From Silene latifolia (lineage: Eukaryota; Streptophyta; Magnoliopsida; Caryophyllales; Caryophyllaceae), in the NCBI RefSeq assembly GCF_048544455.1, contig NC_133536.1, forward strand, positions 34,474,152 to 34,538,151: a stretch of DNA of 64,000 nt. The letters run 5' to 3'. Position numbers and translations under genes: made by a program. Positions 1 through 10,957 of this stretch are shown piece by piece; the stretch's first letter is position 1, and each line of letters opens with the position of its first letter. Under the pieces are notes generated by a model. That model had not been told where the DNA came from, made no database searches, and saw only the letters and a program-made list of their open reading frames with translations.

Positions 1-1247
1 TCTGACTGTTGGGTACTCGATCGAGTAGTCAGGGTACTCGATCGAGTAAGGGGGTACTCGATCGAGTACCTTGGGTACTCGATCGAGTGTTCGGTTTTAC
101 GGGGAGTTTTCTCGGGCTTTGTTAATTATGCGATTAAGGTATTTAAACATAGTCGTCATTGTTTTAAATCACATTTACAAAACCTAAAACCCTGTTTAAG
201 AGAGAAAGCAACCAGTTCATCTTCCTAATCGCATTCTTAGCAATTCCCAGAGTTCAGACGGTCGGTCCTTGTCGTTATTCGTGTCGTTGAGTTCCTTGCG
301 TCGAGGGTAAGCTTTTAATATAATTTTTATAATGTTTTGTTAAGTTTGGTTAAACCCTAATTTAGAGTTTGGGGGGGTTTTGTGTGTAGTATGTGATGTG
401 TAGCCTCTATGTGTTATATGATAGGAGGAGGCTTCGTAGAAGAGGCTTTTTGACTCAGCTGTTGATACCGTCTGACTGTTGTGCTTTCCAGGTAGGATTT
501 CCAACTCGGTATTAGTCCCATAATGGGATATTGGTGATGTCTTTGTAGTTAGTTGTTTGATATGATGATTGTCTTGTGTTTGTGGTTGTGATTGCTTGTT
601 GATGGTTCTCGAGATGCGTTCTCGGGTGAGTGGGGTCACTTGCGGGAGTGACTTCACGCCCTAGTTTCGCCCTTCGTGGAACCCGCCACGTAAGGGGATG
701 TGCACATTAATGGGACAGGGTTATCGCTCGGTATGATGAGCGGGGCTTAGGTGGGAACAGCTGCGGTCCCCCATCGCGGTGGTCCAAAGGACGATCGGAT
801 TGAGATGATGGGAATTGGTTGGTGGTGTGTGTGTGTGTGTGTGACAGTTCGCTATCTCTGTTTATCTTATTATTGTTATCTATATTGATTGTGTGATTAG
901 TACGACCCGGTGTTGTTTTGTAAACTGCGGTGATCCATTCGGGGATGGTGAGCGAGATATTGAGCGGTATTGAGATGAGTACTGGGATAGCCGGGATGCC
1001 ACGACATGATGATAGGAGTCTTCCATTTGTAGCCTTTAGTTTATTTACTTTTCAGTTAGACAGTCAGTTTGAAATAATGTATCGTACTTTTAGTTGGTTT
1101 CATGGATTGTAACTATTCGTTAAACTAATTATAATAAATGTTGTTTCTTTATTGTTGTTTGATTATCATTGCCTCGGGTAACCGAGATGGTAATGTCTTC
1201 ATACCTGAGTGGTCCTGGTAAGGCACTTGGAGTATGGGGGTGTTACA
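1..1247 (+). mobile_element. Tekay-type LTR, 3' part (start outside window)
   Basis: This stretch is closely similar to the 3' nine-tenths of the solo LTR at 55129-56458. It shares the dyad quartet, the TATA-like TATTTAAA at 140-147, the phrase around 'cttcgtagaagaggc' and the terminal GGGTGTTACA. It ends at 1247 with TGTTACA, the same end as the LTRs of element A. No tRNA-Met primer site follows; 1248 onward is minus-strand Ogre/Tat sequence, so this is either a 3' LTR or a solo LTR inserted into that element. The left half of the insertion is outside the window, so the two cannot be told apart. Small ORFs inside it are not supported as genes. Confidence 0.85.
15..88 (+). promoter_or_regulatory. 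Quartet of 12-bp dyads ACTCGATCGAGT
   Basis: Four perfect ACTCGATCGAGT palindromes start at 15, 36, 56 and 77 (spacing 21, 20, 21). The TATA-like TATTTAAA begins 51 bp downstream of the last one. Spacing and position match the solo LTR at 55233-55306. A regulatory role is inferred from the regular phasing and the place just 5' of the promoter box. Confidence 0.7.
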
Positions 1248-3370
1248 TGGAATGTTGGGCCATCGGCCCTTCAAAAATTGAATCTTGAATTTTGAATTTC
1301 GAAGGATTGGATCATCGACCCACAAAGATTCCACTACTTGGATCATCTATCCACAGTTCGTAAAAAGTTTTTGGAATTTTGAAATTTTGATTTTTTTTGA
1401 AATCGAACCTTGATGGGTGAGCATGAAATACGACTCAGACACTCTGTATGACTCGTAAACCACGTGGGCGTAGCCCGCTACCGTAAAACAAAAAAGAAAA
1501 TAAAACCGTAAGTGTGCACGGGTTTTAATTCGATTATTGACTTGTTGGGGGTAGAAATGTAAATTGGCCATTCTGGCGCCAAAAGACGACAAATGGGAAT
1601 CACAAGGTCGTCGACTTGGGATGGAGGGCACCTGGGAATCAAGATCACTTGGCATTGACATGGTGGATTAAACTCACGGAGCAACAACGTTGGCTTCGCC
1701 CAGACACTAAACACGGACTGATTTTATGAAAGCACTTATACATCACACATCACTCTTGTTGGGAACATTTTGTCACTCTTCTCCTCGCCTCCTTTCTTTT
1801 CCGCGAGTTTTCATCATTTCTTGCCACTGCCTTCTTTCTTTTCAGCGGGCTTTTACTATTTTTCTTCCACGCCTTCTTTCTTTTCAGCGGGTTTTTTCAT
1901 ATTTTCTGTTCCCAACACAAACCCACATCTATGTGACTCAGCATCTTTGCCTAAACCATTAGATAAAGCTCATTCTGAGACTCGATACTATTCATCCGAA
2001 CCTATATCCTTATCCTAGCCTACATCGAGTGCTAAGACCGACTCAAACAATGGTGGCTTCATTTGGACTTGGTTAAGACCCGTAAGAAACCGACAAGATG
2101 ACAACTTGGTTGATGAGTGGATTGAATCCCTTATTCTGAAGGACTGCCTACGTATTCGCGTGGAGCGAAATCAAATCCGACGTAGTTCGATCAAGGTGCA
2201 TAAACTTGGCATATTGATTGTGTGTACACACTCGAAGGTTTCACCTAAGGTATCATGTCGTATCCCATTCTAGCCTGTAAGGTACCGTTAAATCCCGTGT
2301 CTAGGGTTGGTACAAAAGGTTGTGGTTCTTTGGGATGTGGAGCTTGGCAAAAAAAAGCTTGAATAGTGGACCGTCATTCGGAAGGTTCATTTTCTGGTGC
2401 TAAGGCCAATGGCTATGGCTTTGATGTGGATGGAGATGGTGTCTCAGGTTTGATGAAACCCGAGTGCAAATGGGTCGGGAAACGATGTGGGTTCAAATTT
2501 CCATGTATGGACCTAAAGGCTCGGGTGTACTAACACAAGCTGATTGATTCTCAGAATCCCTAACTAATCCATCGTAACTGCCTCGGGAAGGACTTAGGGG
2601 TATGGATGACTGCTGATGGCACTACCTGACCATTTTGGCTTCGCCTTTGAACTCCGATCAATATTTCGACATTTCTTTTCTTCTTTTCTTTTCTTCTTCT
2701 TTCTTCTTTTTGTCTCTTTTTTCTTTTTCTTTTTCATATCTTTTCTTTTTCCATTTTTCATTTTATTTGTCCTTTTTTTTTTTTTTTTTTTGAAAATGGT
2801 CTTCTACTCATTCTCGTAGTCACAAATGGATACACTTTGAAAACTTGGCTTCGCCAATTAATTTGGGCCAGAACTAACAATTCCTTGTTAGAACGGGTTG
2901 ATTTCTTCTCTCTTCGAGATGGGATGATTTTGTGGGGATGGGCTTGCCTTCCATCATCGATAGGGAAACCAGGAGCTAGTCCGGGTTCATCATAGAATCA
3001 TCTAAAGGCTTGTGTTAAGCATTGGTTTTGATGGAGGTTTTCTACCGCCGGACATGGAATAGGTAAAGGAATCAAACACAGGATCCTAGTGTACCTTACA
3101 TTTTGAAACGAGACATATTTTCACCCCAGGGATGCCTTTGAGTGTGTTGTGTGTTTTAACATATTTCGGAATGATTGAGGATGGGAAACAAGACATATTC
3201 GGAAACGAAACTGCAACCTTTTATTGGAATGGCAAAACCTTAATAGACTCGAAAGAATGATTCCTAGGACACACCCTAGGTCATCGCGGAACAAACGACT
3301 CAACTTCAAGAAAATAAAGTCCTAGACTCGACTCGACTAAGATAAGAAAACAAATCCCGACTCATAATTT
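1248..3370 (-). other. Noncoding 3' part of the Ogre/Tat element
   Basis: No open frame with a recognisable domain on either strand. The sequence holds scattered short phrases of the type 'ttggcttcgcc' (near 1690, 2637 and 2846). It also holds a pyrimidine-rich tract at 2671-2793 that is almost all T and C on the plus strand. I see nothing else. Confidence 0.5.
2671..2793. repeat. Pyrimidine tract (TTTTC)n-like
   Basis: About 120 bp of T/C with few purines on the plus strand, including an uninterrupted T run near 2772-2791. It is low-complexity sequence within the Ogre/Tat tail. Short ORFs rich in Phe across it are artefacts of the tract. Confidence 0.8.
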
Positions 3371-4972
3371 TCAAATCTGGTTTTGAGCTTTCTCTTGTTC
3401 AGCTGTCAACTTAGATGCTCGGCTCTGGTCCTTGATCCCTTTGATGGTCGGCCTCCATTCCAAGGTAGTCCTCTGAGGATCTATGCCAGCGATGAAGGTT
3501 GGGGAATCGAATTGTCTTTTATTAACTTCGTTAATGAGAGGAGTACATTCTAGAGCAAGACTCCCGACTTGAATTTCATTCTTCGGGTTTGGCAAGAATT
3601 CAAAAAAATCCACAAATATTTTCCCGATAAACACCCCTTTCAAGTGACATGGGCGGATAAGATTGGAATAATCGACACTGTCTTCGACAGAAACAAAGTT
3701 AGTGTGATCGCCAAATGGATTGGTGATGTTATTGGGTTTAACAGTTGGGATTGGGAGTGTTCCATTCTCTATCATGTCTTGGATTTCGTGCTTCAGTCGA
3801 TAGCACCTTTCAGTATCATGGCCTTATCCTTGATGAAAGGCACAGTAGGCATTTTATTTATACCATTTACCTTGTTGATCAGCGGGAGGGTCCGGAGTTG
3901 GACCAATAGGCTTCAGCTTTCCTTGGGCTATGAGCCTTTAGAGAGCGTATGTATAAGTGCATCCGATATCGGTGAATTCCCTAGGTGTTTGGCGCTGCGA
4001 CTTCTTCGATTGCCCTTCTAAGAGATTGATGGCTTCATCAATATGGGTCGTTGCTGGGGCCTTGCCCTTAGACGATGAGGCCCCTTGGTACCCTTTCGGC
4101 CTTTCAGCCTCTGCCCTTATGACATCATCTTCTACCTTTATCCCGATTCTTATCAATTCTTTGAAAGAGCCGAAATTCTGGTATTTTAGAGCATTGCGGT
4201 AAACAGGTCGTAGATTCTTTACGAACTTATCTACCATTTCAACTTCATCAGGCTTCTTGGCTAGTTTCACGCTTTCAGCGCGCCATTTCGCAAGGAATTC
4301 AGTAAAGCCTTCTTTTTCTTTCTATGTCATAACCTCTAGCGTTCTTATATTGGTTCGTATCTCGACATTGTCAGCATAGTGCTTACAGAATTCCACCGTA
4401 ATATCTTCGAAAGTCGGGAAGTTCTTAAGGTCCAGATTGTAGAACCACGCCTTCGGGTGTTCATCCAGGGACTGAGCGAAAATTTCAGAGAGCATGTCGT
4501 GAGCACTCCCTTCAAAGTGCTAAGTACCCCTTATAGGCCTTAACATGGTAGATGGATCTTCTCATGCCCCTTAAACTTTGGGATATCAGCGAGTACCATG
4601 TTTGTGGGCAACTTATCCTGAACTGGGGCATAGGCCCTAGCATTTTCATAGTGGTTGTTCTTCCCCTGGGAGAGTTTCAGACGGTCTTCAATGAACTTGA
4701 ACCGTTTCTCCAGATCAGTCAGAGGTGGGGTAGATAGAGGGGGAATCTTCACCCAGCTTAGATTAGATTGCATCCATGCGGGTCATCATGAGGTTCACGG
4801 CCTCGGTGAGCTTGTTAACAGCATCTTCCATTGCTTGACGTCGGGTTTTTGGCGGCCTTTCTACAAGAAAACCCCGAACCGAGTCAATATTTAAAGTAAG
4901 AGCCCCTGCACACTTAAGGACACGACACCAACTTGACTCAACCAAAGACTCGACTTGAGACTGACTAACCAA
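3371..4972 (-). pseudogene. gag: Ogre/Tat gag, decayed
   Basis: Minus-strand reading gives successive pieces of one gag protein in different frames. The amino part has 'EDAVNKLTEAVNLMMTRMDA', broken by a frameshift near 4770. A central part follows with 'EMVDKFVKNLRPVYRNAL' and 'FKELIRIGIKVEDDVIRAEAE' (4270-3938), the capsid-like core typical of Tat gag. A carboxyl part has a Cys-His motif of the form YCAFH..GHDTERC followed by RLKHEIQDMIENG (near 3850-3750). Frames change several times and stops lie near 4500, 4320 and 3875, so it cannot give a full protein. Gag would form the virus-like particle and bind the element RNA. The primer site lies about 1 kb upstream at 5929-5945, as expected. 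Family assignment is from recognisable phrases only. Confidence 0.7.
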
Positions 4973-5928
4973 AGGTTCGACTCACGGTTGGATTTAGACC
5001 TTGATTCATTTTGGACTCGACAAAACGACATGACTCAAACCACCATAACTCGATTATAAACTGGACCCGGTGTGACTAAACCCTGATTTGACCAACATAG
5101 TCCTTAGGTTCGTATGAAACGTCTAGAATGGCTTAGCTTGGACATTTCTGTGGACTATCCTAGACAAAAAGGTAGACCAACACGACTCGAATCCCAAGAG
5201 GTGAGCTTGGGCGACCCAACAAGGTCGTGTTCTAGACTCTTAGGACGAAACATGCCTAGCCAAACACGGCCAGGACCCGGACACGACTCGACGCATTTCA
5301 TGCTTGCTTAAGGTTCGAGAAATATTTTGGATTGAATTTGAAAAAAACGAATAATCGATTTGAAAATGAGATTTGAAATGGGCAGCATGCCGGCTATAAA
5401 AGCTTATTTTGGGCCGAAAAGTCTAGTCCTACTTGGGCTGCATTCCGCGTTTTGAAAATCATGCTATTTTGACAGTAAGTTGTTCAAAAGTTCGATTTTG
5501 AAATTGATACGGAAATTTTTGAAAAGACTCGGGAAATTCATTTCGCACATTGTCATTCTCATGTTATAAGGATGTATGCTCCTAGACATCTCTAAGTCTC
5601 GGCAAGTCTTCTACAAGAAGGTCTATGCCCTCCATCCTTTTTTGGTCTTATAGAGCAAGGGCCTTTAGGTAGAGTACCTAGAAGAGCGTCCCCACCATCA
5701 AGAACCACGACGAGGAGGAGCGGAAGCAAGCAATGTGCAAGTTCCTGGCATAGTGGGACGTCGCCCCCCACGCATCACAAAGAAACGCTGGGACGGCCCG
5801 GGAAAGTCCTTAAGGGTTTATGCATGAATCGTAGCACTATGAGTAATGTTTTACTTTCCAATACTTTCTTTTCAAGTTTCACCTCGGAGGAAAAGACCCT
5901 AGAAACAAAGTGTAACTAGTCCTCTTTT
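4973..5928 (-). other. Leader between primer site and gag of the Ogre/Tat element
   Basis: About 950 bp with no domain-bearing frame. Some Ogre elements carry an extra ORF upstream of gag; I could not recognise one here. Nothing else is seen. Confidence 0.5.
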
Positions 5929-5945
5929 CCCCAGCGGAGTCGCCA
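5929..5945 (-). other. Primer-binding site, tRNA-Arg
   Basis: The minus strand reads TGGCGACTCCGCTGGGG, complementary to the 3' end of plant tRNA-Arg including CCA. It lies three bases inside the LTR end CCACA (minus). This site is typical of Ogre/Tat elements and sets the element's orientation. Confidence 0.85.
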
Positions 5946-5948
5946 AAC

Positions 5949-6110
5949 TGTGGACAAGGCCCTCGGGAACTGCTTCCGCGGGATCCACACTAGGCATAAT
6001 CGACTCGAGGTTCTTTCGAATCGAATTAAGACAAATTAGAGTCTCCACCAAGTTTTTTGGGAACTTGGAACCGTTCAAGTCAACTTTACACCTTTCATCG
6101 AAAAGCATAA
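5949..6110 (-). repeat. Ogre/Tat LTR, 3' end segment
   Basis: Last 162 bp (minus sense) of the LTR before the primer site. It is cut at 6110 by the insertion of element A; the rest of the LTR resumes at 25534. The 5 bases before A are CATAA and those after it GATAA, a target duplication with one mismatch. Confidence 0.7.
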
Positions 6111-7471
6111 TATAACACTACGGATTTTCCTTGGTGACTACTCGACCGAGTAGAGCCTACTCGGCCGAGTAGTGCTTAGGCTGTGGGTTATTTTGGTTCT
6201 GCCGAGGAATACTCGGCCGAGTATAGTGAATACTCGACCGAGTATTGGACACTCGGCCGAGTATGCACTTACTCGACCGAGTGTCCGGTTTGGCGGAGTG
6301 TTATTTCGACGGTTTGATTAGGGAATGTTTAGGGTATTTTATATTTCCGCGTCAGTTTCTAATATCATTTCAAAGCTTTATCATTTCTACGTTAACCTAA
6401 TCACACCCAAATCATTCCCTAATCCTTCTCTTAAGCATTTCATGGCGTCATTGTGTGGGTAATCGTCGTGATTCTTGCGTATAAGTTCTCGTTGCACTGT
6501 TGGTAAGTTCTATCTTCGTGATTATTTGTACTTTGTGGGTTACTGTACATTTATATGAGAATAAGATTTTGGGAATTGTACAAAGTGTAATCGTGTTGCA
6601 TGATCATTGTATAGGAGAAGACTTCATAGAGGAGCCTTTTTTATTGTTCGTGTTGCATACTGCTGTTGATTGCTAAGGTAGGGTTTCCCTACTCAGTTTA
6701 CTGTGCTTTGCATGACATGTTATTGTAATTATCGTTGTCTGTTGATCATCGTAGTATGGAGGTTTTTGTGACAATGTTGGGGTGAGGGGATTGAGATGAC
6801 TGCGATGTCATGTGATTGTGATTGTGGTGGAGTCACTTGCGGGAGTGGCTTCACACCCTAGTTCGCCCTCCGTGGAACCCGCCACGGGAGGGGATGTGCA
6901 CATTAAGGGACGAGGATCGTTGTCGCTCGTTGAGGAGCCGGACTAGGTGGGATCGGCTGCGGTCACCCACATCGCGCGAGGATTACCTGTTGCGATGGGT
7001 AATCTGGCAGGGCTACACACTTTGGTGTGTAGTCGGTTACTATGTGAGCTTGGATGATTGGGAATTGGTGATGATCAGACGATTATTGCATTTGTTTGTC
7101 TTATTAGTTGAGTAATACTGACCCCGTTGTTATTTGTGGAATCTGCGGTGATCCTTTCGGGGATGGTGAGCAGGCTTGACAGGTATTGCTAGTGAGAGCT
7201 TGGGGATTATCTTGGGAGATTTGCCACCACGAGTCATAGCATCACCGTCTGAGTCTTAGCGGGTTTTCCTTTAATGTTAAGACTTTGAAGTTGTATTTCG
7301 TTAGACAGTATTTGGTTTTGGATATTGTAAACTTTGTATTTCACCGTACTTTAATAATAGTTCTCAATTCAGACGCTGTTGGTATGTACTAACCTCGGGC
7401 AACCGAGATGGTAACGCACTTTCATGGTAGGGTGGTCCTGGTAAGGCACCTTGGTATGAGGGGGTGTTACA
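6111..7471 (+). repeat. 5' LTR of element A
   Basis: 1361 bp from TATAACACTACGG (the expected TG start changed to TA) to GGGTGTTACA. The paired 3' LTR retains TG. It contains six dyads (6140-6282) and a TATA-like TTTTATATTT at 6337-6346. Small ORFs inside, such as one at 6822-7115 that recurs in the other LTR, are not supported. Confidence 0.93.
6140..6282 (+). promoter_or_regulatory. Dyad array (2+4) in 5' LTR of A
   Basis: Motifs ACTCGACCGAGT or ACTCGGCCGAGT start at 6140, 6159, then 6211, 6232, 6251 and 6271. Spacing is 19, then 52, then 21, 19 and 20 bp. The TATA-like box is 55 bp downstream. The same pair-plus-quartet layout is seen in the solo LTR at 55160-55306. Confidence 0.75.
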
Positions 7472-7474
7472 AAG

Positions 7475-7486
7475 TGGTATCAGAGC
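7475..7486 (+). other. Primer-binding site, initiator tRNA-Met
   Basis: TGGTATCAGAGC, the classic plant site complementary to initiator tRNA-Met, three bases after the LTR end at 7471. It primes minus-strand synthesis of element A. Confidence 0.95.
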
Positions 7487-8330
7487 CGAAGATTCCGGCA
7501 CCTAAACAAATGAATTTAATGAACCTAGGGAGTCTAAATAAAATGAACTCGGGGAGAGTTGTTTGGAGCTACCGCAAAGACTCGGGAGACGTCCCGGAGT
7601 CTCACATTGGCCCTTACTAACTCGAGCCGGTAACATGGGGGAGTGTGATGAGAGCTGGGCTTTGTATGTGCACGTATGTGAAGATGCATGTTGGTAAAAG
7701 TCGATAGTTGCAAATATGTGTGTTGAAGTTCTTAATTGTCGTAATGGGAGGAGTGGTAGATGAAACGGGTTGTGATTACAATGTTGGATGTAGCATATGT
7801 GCAAATTGGATGCTGATATGATTTACAATGTGGTATTAAAGTTTTAATATATGCATTGCATGCTGGTGTGATTATAACATGGCTTTTAAGTCCTTACGTA
7901 TTTGCTACGGGAATAGTGAGCATGATAGGGGAATCGTAATCTATACACCTGTTTATAGCGTAACTCGGCCGAGCAGGGCAGGTACTCGACCGAGTAGGGA
8001 GTACTCGGCCGAGTAGCCAAGAACTCGACCGAGTGTTGTTTGATGGAAAGTAGCAGTCGCTACTGTTTGTGATAACTCGACCGAGTATGGATGTATACTC
8101 GACCGAGTAGTGTCCACTCGGCCGAGTGTTGTTACACTCGACCGAGTGTTGTTTTTGTGGTTTGACGTTTGCTTCTGGAGACGATACTCGACCGAGTATC
8201 TGGGAGGATACTCGACCGAGTTGGCTTTACTCGACCGAGTATGATGTATACTCGGTCGAGTGTTCTTATGGCGGAAGAGTGTTAAATTTTGAGCATGTGT
8301 TTACGTTTCTTTAATTCTTATCAGCTCAAA
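7487..8330 (+). other. Leader of element A between primer site and gag
   Basis: No supported gene. The second half is occupied by the twelve-site dyad array (7963-8261). Confidence 0.7.
7963..8261 (+). promoter_or_regulatory. Three dyad quartets (4+4+4) upstream of gag
   Basis: Twelve sites of ACTCG-NN-CGAGT type (first one ends GAGC) start at 7963, 7984, 8003, 8023; 8075, 8097, 8116, 8136; 8186, 8210, 8229, 8250. Within quartets spacing is 19-24 bp; from the last site of one quartet to the first of the next it is 52 and 50 bp. The array ends 70 bp before the gag ATG. The function is unknown; promoter/enhancer or RNA-structure roles are inferences. Confidence 0.75.
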
Positions 8331-9458
8331 ATGCCGCCCAAAAAAACTCCCGCGCAGATCCAAGCTTCAGAGATGACTCTTGATGAGGTTGCTCGCATGA
8401 TTGAGCAACAAGAGGCTCTCCTTGAAGCTCTCAAAAATGTGGGAAAAGGGAACGAGAAGACGATGGATGCAACCCACCTTAGCATCAACATTGCTCGTTT
8501 CCACCCTCCCACATATGACGGGGTAGGTGAACCAAAGCTGCTTGAGAAGTGGCACTGTGAGATTGAAGCTCTCATGGAAATGGTTAAGTGTCCCGAGGAC
8601 ATGATTATGGAGCAGGTAGTGTACTACCTAAGAGGAGAAGCTGCAGTTTGGTGGCAGAATGTCAAGGATGATGCTAGAGCTTACTACCAGGCGGAAGGGG
8701 CTATTCCGTGGTCTGGGTTGAAGAGTGCTATGAGAGAGCAGTTTGTGCCGGAGCATATCCGACACAAGATGAGGTCCGACTTTGATTCTTTCACCATGAC
8801 TGAGGAGATGACAGTCACCGATTACTATCATCGGGTTTTGGAGCTATCTCGTTATGTTGAAGATATGCAGCTCGGTCAAAGAGGCTTGGCTCTCCGTTTT
8901 GAGAGGGGTTTATCTGCTAAGATCGTGAGTCGTATGCCAGCTGGGGTTGCTACTGACCTCAAAGAAGTGTATCTGAGAGCGGGTCAAGATGAGAGAATGG
9001 TGGATCTCTCAAGAGAGATCGAGGAGAGGATCTACGAGAAAAGAGGAAGGCGATGGCGGAAACAACGATCACCAACCAACAAGAAAGGGAATTTCAACCA
9101 TGCTAAGGCTTTTTCTAGTGGAGCTGGTTTCTCTGGAGGTTCTCGTGGCTGGGGAAAGAATGGGGGTCGGGCTGTAAGTGACAACACCAACCTTACGTGC
9201 TTCAACTGTGGTGGGATAGGCCACAAAAGGCGGGAATGCACGAGCTATAAGCCCGGCAATGGTTCAGGAGCTCGATCAGGGAATTTTTCTCAGGGGCCGA
9301 CTCAGAGTTTTGCTAGCAACCGACCGGGAGGTTCATGGGGCAACAGAGGTGAACAGGGTAACCAGGGCGGTTACAACCGCGGTGGTGGTGGATCTTATCG
9401 CGCCAGAATAACAAATACCCGAGATTCGGCAGCTAAGCCAAGTACCTCCAATGCTTGA
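8331..9458 (+). CDS. gag: Gag polyprotein of element A
   Basis: 375 codons starting MPPKKTPAQIQ; the ATG at 8331 is chosen because upstream in-frame residues are leader sequence. Residues about 55-230 form the retrotransposon gag domain, with YLRGEAAVWWQNVK and a region ending GLALRFERGL. A basic stretch KRGRRWRKQR (near 248) is followed by a zinc knuckle CFNCGGIGHKRREC (near 300) and a Gly/Asn/Arg-rich tail. Gag would assemble the particle and bind RNA through the knuckle. The frame ends in TGA at 9456-9458. The same frame continues through this stop and a TAG at 9507-9509 into protease, so gag and pol were probably one polyprotein and these are point-mutation stops. Confidence 0.9.
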   Translation: MPPKKTPAQIQASEMTLDEVARMIEQQEALLEALKNVGKGNEKTMDATHLSINIARFHPPTYDGVGEPKLLEKWHCEIEALMEMVKCPEDMIMEQVVYYLRGEAAVWWQNVKDDARAYYQAEGAIPWSGLKSAMREQFVPEHIRHKMRSDFDSFTMTEEMTVTDYYHRVLELSRYVEDMQLGQRGLALRFERGLSAKIVSRMPAGVATDLKEVYLRAGQDERMVDLSREIEERIYEKRGRRWRKQRSPTNKKGNFNHAKAFSSGAGFSGGSRGWGKNGGRAVSDNTNLTCFNCGGIGHKRRECTSYKPGNGSGARSGNFSQGPTQSFASNRPGGSWGNRGEQGNQGGYNRGGGGSYRARITNTRDSAAKPSTSNA

Positions 9459-10957
9459 TTCGGTGGAGGACAGAAAAACAGTGGAAAGCTCTTCATGATG
9501 GACAAGTAGGAAGCACAAGATGATGCTCATGTAGTTACCGGTACCTTTCTTGTTAATAATGTACCGTCCTTTGTTTTGTTTGTTTCCGGGGCTACACATT
9601 CTTTTGTGTCTAAAAGTCATGCTGTGTCTATGGGTTTGGGAAAGTTTGAGGTTGTAAAAGATGATGTGTTCATACCTTCGGGGGAGTCTGTGTCGTGTCT
9701 GAAGTTATATAAGGGTATATCTATGGTGATTGGAGGGGTAGATGTACCAGTAGACCTGTTAGAGTTTCCTAAGGATGGGTTTGAGGTGATTGTCGGGATG
9801 GATTCGCTAGGTAAGTATGATGCCAGGATAGACTGTCGAAAAAAGAGAGTATCTTTAAAGGGTCCCAAGGGTGTTAGGGTGTCCTATAGAGGGTTTGTGG
9901 TAAAGCCTAAGTGTAGGTTTATAGCTGTTATGACCTTAAAGTCATGTTTAAGGAAGAAGTGTCCCTTAATTCTTTGTCATGTGAGAGATCACCGAGTAGA
10001 GCCGCCGACAGCTTCTGAGATTTCCGTGGTGAAAGAATTCGAAGATGTCTTCCCTGAGGAAATACCGAGTTTGCCTCCCAAGAGGGATATCGATTTCAGC
10101 GTGGAGCTTATGCCGGGAACGGGTCCTATATCTAAAGCACCTTACCGTATGGCACCTAAAGAGTTGGCAGAGTTGAAAAAGCAGATACATGAGTTGTTAG
10201 GCAAGGGTTATATCAGGCCTAGTGTGTCACCGTGGGGAGCTTCAGTTCTTTTTGTAAAGAGGAAAGATGGGAGTATGAGACTGTGCATTGATTACAGAGA
10301 GCTCAATCGGGTCACAGTGAAGGATAAGTATCTGTTGCCGAGGATTGATGATTTGTTCGATCAGCTAAGTGGAGACGGTGTGTTCTCTAAGATTGATCTG
10401 AGGTCGGGGTATCATCAGCTGAGGATAGCAGATGAGGATATTCCTAAAACAAAGATTCCGATCTCGTTATGGTCACTACGAGTACGTGGTGATGCCTTTT
10501 GGGTTGACCAATGCGCCAACAGCTTTTATGGATTTGATGAACCGGATCTTTACACCGTTTTTGGATAGGTTTGTGGTTGTTTTCATCGACGATATCCTAG
10601 TTTATTCTAAGACTAAGGAAGAGCATGAAGAGCACTTGAGGATAGTTCTGCAGACCTTGAGAGAAAATCAGCTCTATGCCAAGTTATCCAAGTGTGAGTT
10701 CTGGTTAGAGGAAGTGGCTTTTCTGGGTCATGTAATATCTAAGTAGGGGGTATATGTGGATCCTAGTAAGATTGAGGCCGTTACCAAGTGGGAATCGCCG
10801 AAGAATGTTGCTGAGATTCGGAGTTTCTTAGGCCTTGCCGGCTACTACAGGAGATTTGTGAAAGATTTCTCTACCATAGCGCGGCCTATGACATCCTTGA
10901 TGAGGAAGGAAGTTAGATTTGTTTGGGATGAGAGTTGTGAAACGGCGTTTCAGACCT
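9459..10957 (+). pseudogene. pol: Element A pol, first part: protease and reverse transcriptase
   Basis: Continues the gag frame after two stops. The protease motif reads FVSGATHSF where the family has Asp-Ser-Gly; the catalytic Asp codon is GTT (Val) at 9582-9584. RT follows: [13 protein letters not shown] (near 10275), [15 protein letters not shown], then a frameshift near 10460. In the new frame come [15 protein letters not shown] and the polymerase motif FIDD at 10582-10593, which is intact. A TAG at 10744-10746 precedes [16 protein letters not shown]. The gene is cut at 10957 by element B within the connection between RT and RNase H and resumes at 21984. It would copy the element RNA into DNA, but this copy cannot. 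Confidence 0.9.
10953..10957. other. Target-site duplication, left copy (element B)
   Basis: GACCT immediately before element B; the identical GACCT follows its other end at 21979-21983. Removing one copy plus B rejoins the pol reading of element A. Confidence 0.95.

Noticed and set aside
2616..2819. Phe-rich membrane-like ORF
   Set aside because: Translation of the T/C tract.
7963..8261. CRISPR-like array (short palindromic repeats with near-constant spacers)
   Set aside because: Repeats are 12 bp with spacers of about 8 bp, inside a plant LTR element with no cas genes. The spacing fits helical phasing, not CRISPR.
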